From NCBI GenBank assembly GCA_947088195.1, contig CAMUFS010000007.1:1-21886 (forward strand): a stretch of DNA of 21,886 nt, in the 5' to 3' direction. The notes under the pieces were generated by a model. That model saw only the letters and a program-made list of their open reading frames with translations, had not been told where the DNA came from and did no database searches. Both the position numbers and the translations under genes were made by a program. Source of the DNA: an uncultured Clostridia bacterium (GTDB lineage Bacteria; Bacillota; Clostridia; Lachnospirales; Lachnospiraceae). Below, in pieces: positions 15,449 to 21,886 of this stretch (position 1 is the first letter of the stretch; every line of letters starts with the position of its first letter).

Positions 15449-18400
15449 ATGCATTATCAGGATATTAATGAGATTTTGGCAAAGGCTGTAAAAAAAGAAA
15501 ATATGTCTGCTGACTATGCACAAGAAATTGCTAATGCAAATGAGTATCTGTTAAAACGTTCAGGGACTAAGCCAGACTGGATGGACGAATTTCTGGAATC
15601 CAATCGGTGTAAGCTTGTTGAGACTATTTGTAGAGCTATTTCCGTGCAGCGAGGCATTTCCTCCATTCAAGGCTACAGGGAAGGATATTTTAATGAAATT
15701 GTTCAAAATGCAAATGATTTGCATGTTGGGGATACGATTGATATTTGTACAGAAAAAGTTGATACTATATATAAGGTAAAATGTTATTATAAGGATCGAG
15801 GATTTGAATTATCAAATATATATGCGTTCTTAAATAGGGAGATGTCGGATAAGGTTGGCGATAATAGCCAGACAGGTAAGTTCGGTGTAGGAATTAAGTC
15901 CTTTTTTAAGTTTGTGGATAGCTTGAAGATTGACAGTAATGTATTATTCGATTTTAGAATCAGCAGAGATATGGATAATAATACCGTTTCTGGCAGAACG
16001 GAGATAAATCCAACATGGAATGGAGAAGCTACATGTATAGAAATCGAGTACAGAGATACCAAGATAAATGAATTTAATACAAGAAAATTAACAACATTAA
16101 TTGAATTTCTTGATGGAAACATGCAATATGACTATCGCAAGTTTTTTATTACAGGACAGGATAATGAGATGATCTTTGATATTCGATCGTTGATATTTAT
16201 GCGGCTTAAATCAAAGTCAAATAAAAATATCTCTAAATTGTCTTTTAAAGGAAGCTGTCATAAGATAACAATCTGGTGTGAGGAGATAGGAAAAGAAGAA
16301 AGTATAAATAATAAGGAAGGGAGGTGGAGAATTGGTATTATAAAACTATTTCTGTCTGTGGATGGGAAAACAGAATATGAGAAGAGCTACATTCATTTTA
16401 TCAATGCTGATTTTTCCGCAGCTTTTCCATTGGGAGATGGCACTGCTATTAGGAATAGGATGTATTCCACATACTATTTGAAGGAGGACATACAAGAAAG
16501 GCTTCTTCCCAGTGGGTCACTGTTTCATACTCCATATGCAAATTTACATAGAAATGATGTAGGAGACAGCGAGGAAGCTATTGATCAGGTCTATGAAAAA
16601 GTACGCAATTATATGAAAAATCTCTATGAAGTGATGTGCTCAGAGGAGGCGGCAGGATTGAAGGCTGCGGTTCCAATTAGTGATGTATTTCATAATTTTA
16701 TTGCACTATATTGTATGGCAGATCGGAATAAATATAAAGAATCTCCCTTAAATCTACCCTATTGCAGCAATGCTTTTTTGCCAAAAGTAGAAGGAAAATC
16801 TGTAAAATCTTATGTAGTGGTACATAGGGATAAGGAAGAATACGATAACGCTACTTATCGGGAAGGCAATATTGTAAGAGAACTCCGTGAAAACTACTTT
16901 GAATTTGTGGAAAAAAATAAGGTGCATGATTTAAAAGAGATGTTGTTAGATAAGCAATGTGTGACAGGGGTTAAAAGGGCGTACACTTTAATTTTTTTCC
17001 AAGGGCTAGAGATTCCTAAAGATAATTATCGGATTGCGGCGGGCATATTAAACTATTTTTCCTCAGTGGCAGAGTATATTTTTTATGATGTGACAAAAAG
17101 ACGAGACGAAACGATTGGTGTATCTGATTCTGAAATTGATTTGTGGCTAATAGATTTTAAGACAAAGCTGGGAGACTATTTTAATGCCAATATATTTCTT
17201 AAATTGATTGGCAGGTATAAATTAAACCCTGCAATCGCTTATGATGGCTCTATTATCCAGAATAAGCTTAGTTTTAAGGATTATCTGTTTAATGGTACTC
17301 TGGTACAGGGAGATGGCATATTATCAAAGCTTCAGAATCGACAATATGATGAAATGTATGCTGCATTGAAGGAGGGATTGCTGAAAGAACGCTATATCGA
17401 TCCGGGAAATGAAAAAAATAAGTTTATGATTCGCTGTATACGGCCGACTGGCTATTCTTTATTAGGATGGAATGGAACCTATCATTATATGGAGTTTCAA
17501 GGCCCGAAGGACAGTGAGGAGCAAATAAGAGATTTGGATTTGTTGGTTGAAAGAATGGCTTTGGATTCCTCCTTTTCTGATTTATATTATGCGGATGGCA
17601 CGCTTAAGCTTTTTGAGAAATGTGCGCGGGGGATGTGGAGAAGAAATAGAGAAGATGGCTTTGATTATTATGCCACAGATGAGCAACAAATTATAAAGCT
17701 TTCCTGTCTGAAGAAAATTCGCCTTAATAAATTTACCAGATTTGTCAGAGCCATCAAATACAGGGCAATGCTTAAGGAGGAGCTGCGAAGTTATATAAAT
17801 ATCTCATGTGTGGAAGAAAAAATTTCGACGGTTGATATAATAAATGATATTTTGCCAGTAATAGTAGAGGTACCCGATAAGGACAATAAAAAATATATTA
17901 TTGATGAATATCAACCAGATAATGTGCAGATTCTTCAGATTGAAGAAAACAGTAACAACGAAATACAGAAGGAATATGCCGATTTTATTTTTAAGATAAC
18001 TGGTTTTAAGGTTCATGTGTATAGATTTTTATCGAAAACAAAAAGGAGGATGATTGCATATTTTGGAAATGGTACCTGTGCAGTAAGAACAGGTGCGTCG
18101 AACAATTTTAAGAAGGTAGGGAAATATCTAGCAGAAGATAATGATGTATTTATTTTCTATGATAATTTTGAAGGAAATCTACAGGATGTTGTGATTGAAG
18201 TTCTGGAAGAATATAATCTTAGTGCCAAGAGATTAGAATTAATGGAGGGATATATCAGCAATGGAAGTCACACAAAAACAATGAATTATATGTCAAGAAG
18301 GCGAAATCTGGCGAAGGTTCGAAGGAAATTATTGTTAGATTGGGCAGATATTCATCTGGATGACTTGGGTGAAATATCCGATAATGAGATTCTGTATAGA

Positions 18401-18748
18401 TTACTTACGGCGAGAGGGAGCTATGATATTTTCTGTCCAATCTGTTCGGACATACCATTGGAAGCCTTTGATTATGGAGAGGATACAAAAAAGAAGCATA
18501 GTCGCAGGATCGTTCTAATGGAAAACAGTAATCCAGATACAAACAAGGAAATTCCATATATTATTACTGTGGCATGTAATTATTGCTGCGAGAGGCTTCG
18601 CAGTACATTATCAAAGGCTGAATTTGACGGAAAGAATTTAATATTTACAACACAGATAGCACATGGAACATATGAGAAAATGAAAAATAAGCAGCAGATA
18701 GAATTGTCACCTGTTAATATAGAACTGATGAAGAAATTCCGTTTGTAA
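15449..18748 (+). CDS. Hsp90/sacsin-type GHKL ATPase, very large
   Basis: This 1099-residue protein has an N-terminal GHKL ATPase fold. The N-box is NEIVQNAND (82-90), where E83 and N87 match the catalytic Glu and Mg-binding Asn of Hsp90, MutL and sacsin. The G1 motif is KDRGF (115-119), with the adenine-contacting Asp D116. The G2/lid motif is TGKFGVGIKSF (142-152). The QNAND form is close to sacsin's 'QNADD'. Most of the rest is unrecognised. Near the C-terminus two cysteine pairs, C996/C999 and C1043/C1046 (plus C1047), could form a zinc knuckle of degenerate HNH/treble-clef type. GHKL ATPases dimerise on ATP binding and act as clamps. AAGGAGGG precedes the ATG, 12 nt after the helicase gene. 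The helicase plus GHKL pairing recurs in several defence systems, which supports but does not prove such a role. Confidence 0.87.
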   Translation: MHYQDINEILAKAVKKENMSADYAQEIANANEYLLKRSGTKPDWMDEFLESNRCKLVETICRAISVQRGISSIQGYREGYFNEIVQNANDLHVGDTIDICTEKVDTIYKVKCYYKDRGFELSNIYAFLNREMSDKVGDNSQTGKFGVGIKSFFKFVDSLKIDSNVLFDFRISRDMDNNTVSGRTEINPTWNGEATCIEIEYRDTKINEFNTRKLTTLIEFLDGNMQYDYRKFFITGQDNEMIFDIRSLIFMRLKSKSNKNISKLSFKGSCHKITIWCEEIGKEESINNKEGRWRIGIIKLFLSVDGKTEYEKSYIHFINADFSAAFPLGDGTAIRNRMYSTYYLKEDIQERLLPSGSLFHTPYANLHRNDVGDSEEAIDQVYEKVRNYMKNLYEVMCSEEAAGLKAAVPISDVFHNFIALYCMADRNKYKESPLNLPYCSNAFLPKVEGKSVKSYVVVHRDKEEYDNATYREGNIVRELRENYFEFVEKNKVHDLKEMLLDKQCVTGVKRAYTLIFFQGLEIPKDNYRIAAGILNYFSSVAEYIFYDVTKRRDETIGVSDSEIDLWLIDFKTKLGDYFNANIFLKLIGRYKLNPAIAYDGSIIQNKLSFKDYLFNGTLVQGDGILSKLQNRQYDEMYAALKEGLLKERYIDPGNEKNKFMIRCIRPTGYSLLGWNGTYHYMEFQGPKDSEEQIRDLDLLVERMALDSSFSDLYYADGTLKLFEKCARGMWRRNREDGFDYYATDEQQIIKLSCLKKIRLNKFTRFVRAIKYRAMLKEELRSYINISCVEEKISTVDIINDILPVIVEVPDKDNKKYIIDEYQPDNVQILQIEENSNNEIQKEYADFIFKITGFKVHVYRFLSKTKRRMIAYFGNGTCAVRTGASNNFKKVGKYLAEDNDVFIFYDNFEGNLQDVVIEVLEEYNLSAKRLELMEGYISNGSHTKTMNYMSRRRNLAKVRRKLLLDWADIHLDDLGEISDNEILYRLLTARGSYDIFCPICSDIPLEAFDYGEDTKKKHSRRIVLMENSNPDTNKEIPYIITVACNYCCERLRSTLSKAEFDGKNLIFTTQIAHGTYEKMKNKQQIELSPVNIELMKKFRL

Positions 18749-18808
18749 ATGCTATAGGGAGAAACGGCCATAAAGGAACACAGTGGTTTTATCAAAAATG
18801 GAGGATGT

Positions 18809-19261
18809 ATGATTACAATTAATTCGATAGATTATCGAGGTTCTATATGTGATGGTCCGGGGATTAGAACAGTTATCTTTACACAAGGCTGTAATAGAAA
18901 ATGCTTTAATTGTCATAATCCATCTACATGGGATTTTGAAGGTGGTATTGAAGTAGATGAAAAGGAATTGGCAATGGAACTTCAAGAGAAGTCTTATACC
19001 AAAAAAGTCACAATATCAGGAGGAGAACCATTATTACAAGAAAAAGCACTGCTTAGATTATTGAAAGAGCTTAACAAATGTGGTTTTAATATTGCACTCT
19101 ATACCAGTTTTCATTTCAATGAAGTTTCTGAAGAGATATTAGCTTTATTGGATTATATAAAAGTTGGAGAATATGAGGATAAATTAAAAACAACAATTCA
19201 GCCTTATATAGGTTCAACAAATCAGAAGTTTATATGTTTGAAAAAAGAATTATTTTTATGA
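18809..19261 (+). CDS. nrdG: NrdG-like radical SAM activating enzyme
   Basis: This 150-residue protein is a radical S-adenosylmethionine enzyme. The CxxxCxxC iron-sulfur motif is C28, C32, C35 and is followed by HNP. The SAM-contacting GGEP motif is at 71-74. The DGPGIRT and TQGCN context fits activases of glycyl-radical enzymes, of the anaerobic ribonucleotide reductase (NrdG) type. It would cleave SAM and install the glycyl radical on the NrdD-like protein encoded 18 nt downstream. It is at the short end for the family, and the C-terminal part is reduced. GGAGGA lies close before the ATG. The gap to the GHKL gene (60 nt) is the longest in the operon apart from the uncertain GrpE start. No separate promoter is obvious there. 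Confidence 0.85.
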   Translation: MITINSIDYRGSICDGPGIRTVIFTQGCNRKCFNCHNPSTWDFEGGIEVDEKELAMELQEKSYTKKVTISGGEPLLQEKALLRLLKELNKCGFNIALYTSFHFNEVSEEILALLDYIKVGEYEDKLKTTIQPYIGSTNQKFICLKKELFL

Positions 19262-19265
19262 TTTT

Positions 19266-19271
19266 AGGAGG
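19266..19271 (+). promoter_or_regulatory. RBS pointing to a TTG start for nrdD
   Basis: AGGAGG ends directly at the in-frame GTG (19271), too close to serve it. It lies 8 nt before the in-frame TTG at 19280, which is therefore preferred. Confidence 0.6.
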
Positions 19272-19279
19272 TGTTTGTA

Positions 19280-20923
19280 TTGGATAACGCAGCTATAAGA
19301 GAGAGCTTTGCAAGTAGTATTTATGAGGCAGGAGTAAATTTTGCAAGGGAAAGTGTATTAAAGTCTATCCCTAGTAAGCTTGCTCAGATGCATATTTCTG
19401 GTGATATTCATATCCATGATATGGAATCCTTTGATCGGGTATATAATTGCTGTACGCCAGATTTGTATCAATATCTGTCTACTCAGGAATATATGGGCAT
19501 ATCTGAGACAGGGATTATATTTCAAATTTTTGAAAGGATAAAGCTTTTAATAACAAATCTTGCTAATTGTCAGGCTGGAGGGATTGGATTTGGGAATTTT
19601 GATGACGATATAGGAAGAATTTTTGCGTCGCTTTCCATAAAAGAATCGAAGGATAATATTGTTACACTAAGAGAAGCAATACGATTTTTTTTGTATTGGG
19701 TGAACCACTCATATACGCGATTTTGTAGGGAAACATATTATATTACACTTAATATAGGGTTATCCAGACATTTCTGGGGCAGACAGGTTTCTTTGATCTT
19801 AATTGACGAATTTATGGAAGCTCCTAAGTCATTTACAAAACCTAATATAGTTTTTAAGGTTTCCTCTGAGATTAATTCAAATCCTGAAAGTGTAAATTAT
19901 GATTTGTATATAAAATCACTGTCCTGTACCGCGAAACGGATGATTCCTACATATTTGCTTATGGATAGTCCTGTTAATAATCATTGTGAAAAAACTAATT
20001 TAAATATTATGGGCTGTAGAACGCGGATATATGATAATGTAAATGGGAATCCGGGAACAGTGGGAAGGGGAAATATAGCATATGTTTCCATTAACCTTCC
20101 CAGAATAGCATTAAGATCTAATGGGAAGGGGGATTTCTATGAAAAATTATTAGAAACCATGAATTATTGTGTGGATATATTAAGGATACGACAAGAAAAA
20201 TTGAAAAAAACATCTGGCAGCTATCTCAAATATATTTTGGAACAGCATATATGGGATCATGTTTCAAGTGTTCAAGATATGATATTAAGCGGTTCCTATT
20301 CTATAGGATTTATAGGGTTGTCTGAAGCAGTTGAAGTTTTGACAGGTGCTAAATTTTATATTGAGAATAATAGCTATGAGACAGCGAAAGATATTGTTGC
20401 GTTTATGAATGAATTTGTTATGTCCTTAAGAAATAGAGAGAAAATGAATTATTCTTTGTTGGCAACGCCCGGAGAAATGCTTTCTGGAAGATTTAGCAAG
20501 CTCGACAAAGATAGATATCCTCATTTCATCCAAGAAAAAGGATTTTATACAAATTCATTTCATGTTGAAGTTGACTCTAAAATTTCAATTTTTAAGAAAA
20601 TAGAGCTAGAGGGATATTTTCATTTATTATGTAACGGCGGAGCGATCACTTATATTGAATTTCCATCTGCTATATTGCAAAATGTTGAGGCTTTGTCAGA
20701 TGCAATAAAGTTTGCTGAAAAATCTGGGATTTCTTATTTGGGATTTAATTTTCCTTTAGATATATGTAATCAATGTGGACAAGATGGAACATTTGACACA
20801 TGTCCAGTATGTGGTTCAGATAATATACTTAGAGTTAGAAGAGTATCGGGGTATCTTGAAAATGTTGAATATTTTACAGAGGGGAAGAAGGCAGAGGTGA
20901 AGAAAAGAAAAGCAAATACGTAA
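19280..20923 (+). CDS. nrdD: class III ribonucleotide reductase, short NrdD-like, no ATP cone
   Basis: From the TTG start the protein has 547 residues (550 from GTG 19271; numbering here is from GTG). NrdD converts ribonucleoside triphosphates to dNTPs without oxygen. Visible features are GDIHIHD (44-50), the C60/C61 pair after it, NIMGCRTR with C249 as the likely thiyl-radical cysteine, and SLLATPGE (405-412). Four zinc-site cysteines are at C499, C502, C511 and C514, and the glycyl-radical motif is RRVSGYL with G527. All catalytic elements are present. The N-terminal ATP cone of about 100 residues that gives housekeeping NrdD its allosteric on/off control is missing, and the length is well below the usual 650-750. 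It is the last gene of the operon. It may be an accessory reductase free of dATP shut-off (inference). Confidence 0.87.
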   Translation: MDNAAIRESFASSIYEAGVNFARESVLKSIPSKLAQMHISGDIHIHDMESFDRVYNCCTPDLYQYLSTQEYMGISETGIIFQIFERIKLLITNLANCQAGGIGFGNFDDDIGRIFASLSIKESKDNIVTLREAIRFFLYWVNHSYTRFCRETYYITLNIGLSRHFWGRQVSLILIDEFMEAPKSFTKPNIVFKVSSEINSNPESVNYDLYIKSLSCTAKRMIPTYLLMDSPVNNHCEKTNLNIMGCRTRIYDNVNGNPGTVGRGNIAYVSINLPRIALRSNGKGDFYEKLLETMNYCVDILRIRQEKLKKTSGSYLKYILEQHIWDHVSSVQDMILSGSYSIGFIGLSEAVEVLTGAKFYIENNSYETAKDIVAFMNEFVMSLRNREKMNYSLLATPGEMLSGRFSKLDKDRYPHFIQEKGFYTNSFHVEVDSKISIFKKIELEGYFHLLCNGGAITYIEFPSAILQNVEALSDAIKFAEKSGISYLGFNFPLDICNQCGQDGTFDTCPVCGSDNILRVRRVSGYLENVEYFTEGKKAEVKKRKANT

Positions 20924-20965
20924 ATGCCAAACGGGGTTATATGATGAAAAAGGTTTTGTAGTTAT

Positions 20966-21126
20966 GTTTGAGAGAGGTCCGCAGAGCCAAGCTATATATC
21001 CTCCGTCACCGCGCTCCCGCTTAGTGAAAAACGTTGGCACATAATTCGCAAGCTCATTATGTGCCAACGTTTTTCAATAGGTTCCTTGAGGATATATAGT
21101 TTGGCTCTGCTGCTTTTTCTGTATAC
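20966..21126 (+). repeat. palindromic repeat, right copy
   Basis: An outer 23-bp stem (20981-21003 with 21088-21110, one G-T wobble) encloses a second perfect 20-bp stem (21026-21045 with 21056-21075, 10-nt loop). A 22-nt spacer (21004-21025) is homologous to the left repeat. The tail after 21110 is TGCTTTTTCTGTAT, almost as in the left copy. Relative to that copy it is inverted and carries an extra internal hairpin of about 60 nt. As RNA it would be an excellent terminator for the operon; as DNA it could form a branched cruciform. Confidence 0.8.
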
Positions 21127-21127
21127 C

Positions 21128-21166
21128 AGATACGTCGGGACGTATCTAATTATTTTTGTATTTTTT
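21128..21166 (+). terminator. intrinsic terminator after the repeat
   Basis: An 8-bp perfect stem AGATACGT/ACGTATCT (21128-21135 with 21140-21147) with a CGGG loop is followed on the plus strand by a T-rich run. It would stop any plus-strand transcription from the operon before it meets the convergent minus-strand genes. Confidence 0.65.
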
Positions 21167-21188
21167 TATATTTTTGAAAGATAATATT

Positions 21189-21371
21189 TTAAGGTTTAGG
21201 CATTTCAACTACTACATAAGCAACTATATCACCACATTTATAATTAGAATCTTCTCCACCGCCAGCTATTGAATTAGCAACTGTTGAAATCATTTTAACC
21301 TTGGCACCTTTTGCAAGTATTTTATTTACTTCATCTAAATAATTATCTCTTACAAAAAATATTTTTTCCAT
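21189..21371 (-). CDS. small protein of unknown function
   Basis: This 60-residue protein has no recognised domain. An alternating charged N-terminal half is followed by a Gly-rich turn (SIAGGGED) and a C-terminal strand-like YVVVE segment, giving a compact alpha/beta look without signal or membrane segments. An AAAGGAG site lies 7 nt before the ATG on the minus strand, so translation is plausible. It follows the GH2 gene by 17 nt and is probably co-transcribed with it. It lies outside the repeat-bounded cluster. Confidence 0.6.
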   Translation of the reverse strand: MEKIFFVRDNYLDEVNKILAKGAKVKMISTVANSIAGGGEDSNYKCGDIVAYVVVEMPKP

Positions 21372-21388
21372 GAATTTCTCCTTTTTAG

Positions 21389-21886
21389 TTATAATGTAAG
21401 GTTACAATATTTTTTAAACATTTCTTTTACTACATCGTAAGATAATTTTGGGCGTCGGTATTCGTCCACCACTCCTTTGTTATTATGGCTGCGTGGGCGA
21501 ATGTTGAACCATTCTTCCTCCGTAACACGGCAGTCAGCAAACTGCCAGATAAACACACCTCCGATTTGCTTTTGATTCATATAAACTTCAAGACACTCGC
21601 GTATAATTTCTGCCTGAAGCTCCTCGCTCCATTTTGCCTTGGTGCGGTCACGGTAGCCATAGACAGCTCCGGCACCCATCTCACTCACTATGATGGGCTT
21701 TCCCTCTCCCGGTGTGGAAGAAATCCACTCTAATTCCTTACGGCAACATTCCTCTACAGAGATATTTTCATACCAGCGCGGATAGAGATTTACAGAAACC
21801 ACATCAGGCAGATCAAGGCAGATATCAGTAAAATGGCGGCAGGTTGCTGATGTGGTTGGTCTGGAAGCGTCAAGCTGTTTGATTTG
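21389..21886 (-). CDS. glycoside hydrolase family 2 (beta-glucuronidase-like), 3' part
   Basis: Only the C-terminal 165 codons are in the window; the frame is open to the right edge, so the 5' part lies beyond it. The visible piece is the end of the GH2 TIM barrel: LDASRP early on, then VSVNLYPRWYE, PIIVSEMGAG with the likely catalytic nucleophile Glu (codon 21680-21682), GVFIWQFAD, and the closing NNKGVVDEYRRPK. These match beta-glucuronidase/beta-galactosidase C-termini; the NKG and RRPK signature leans to beta-glucuronidase. The enzyme releases sugars from plant or host conjugates, fitting a gut or rumen anaerobe. An internal GTG at 21802 is not a real start. Confidence 0.88.
   Translation of the reverse strand, partial: QIKQLDASRPTTSATCRHFTDICLDLPDVVSVNLYPRWYENISVEECCRKELEWISSTPGEGKPIIVSEMGAGAVYGYRDRTKAKWSEELQAEIIRECLEVYMNQKQIGGVFIWQFADCRVTEEEWFNIRPRSHNNKGVVDEYRRPKLSYDVVKEMFKKYCNLTL

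Noticed and set aside
131..21126. IS element or integrative element with recognisable recombinase
   Set aside because: No transposase, integrase, resolvase or relaxase is encoded in the window, so mobility rests on the repeats alone.

Overview
The window looks like an accessory region of an anaerobic, low-GC Gram-positive bacterium, probably a gut or rumen Clostridia/Lachnospiraceae-type organism. This is inferred from AT-rich DNA, strong AGGAGG-type ribosome binding sites, an oxygen-sensitive class III ribonucleotide reductase pair and a GH2 (beta-glucuronidase-like) gene at the right edge. No rRNA, complete tRNA, CRISPR array, transposase or integrase is visible.

Layout. Positions 1-603 hold a long palindromic repeat, a good sigma70-type promoter and the first copy of a structured RNA, leading into a DEDDh 3'-5' exonuclease gene (604-1365). 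The gap 1366-1808 holds a second copy of the same RNA and further promoter-like sequences. From 1809 to 20923 lie eleven closely spaced plus-strand genes that look like one long operon. In order they are: an Hsp70 with a complete PIN nuclease domain inserted in its ATPase domain; an unknown helical protein; a second Hsp70; a GrpE-like exchange factor with a long coiled coil; a third Hsp70; another unknown helical protein; a fourth Hsp70; a zinc-finger SNF2-type helicase; a 1099-residue Hsp90/sacsin-type GHKL ATPase; and a NrdG-like radical SAM activase with a short NrdD-like glycyl-radical reductase. After 20923 comes a second, inverted copy of the palindromic repeat and a terminator. The last 0.7 kb is unrelated minus-strand DNA: a 60-residue protein and the 3' part of a GH2 gene.

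How the parts may work together (inference). Four divergent Hsp70 ATPases, all with an intact ATP site and none with a C-terminal lid, share an operon with a dedicated GrpE-like factor, an Hsp90-like ATPase and a DNA or RNA translocase. No J-domain protein is present. This suggests a multi-subunit chaperone-like ATPase machine rather than ordinary protein folding. The PIN domain and the separate exonuclease give it two possible nucleic-acid effectors, the helicase a possible sensor or motor, and NrdDG a link to dNTP supply. The composition resembles bacterial conflict (anti-phage) systems, but I cannot match it to a named one.

The three strongest leads are the PIN-in-Hsp70 fusion, the duplicated RNA with compensatory base changes flanking the exonuclease gene, and the inverted palindromic repeats that bracket the cluster.
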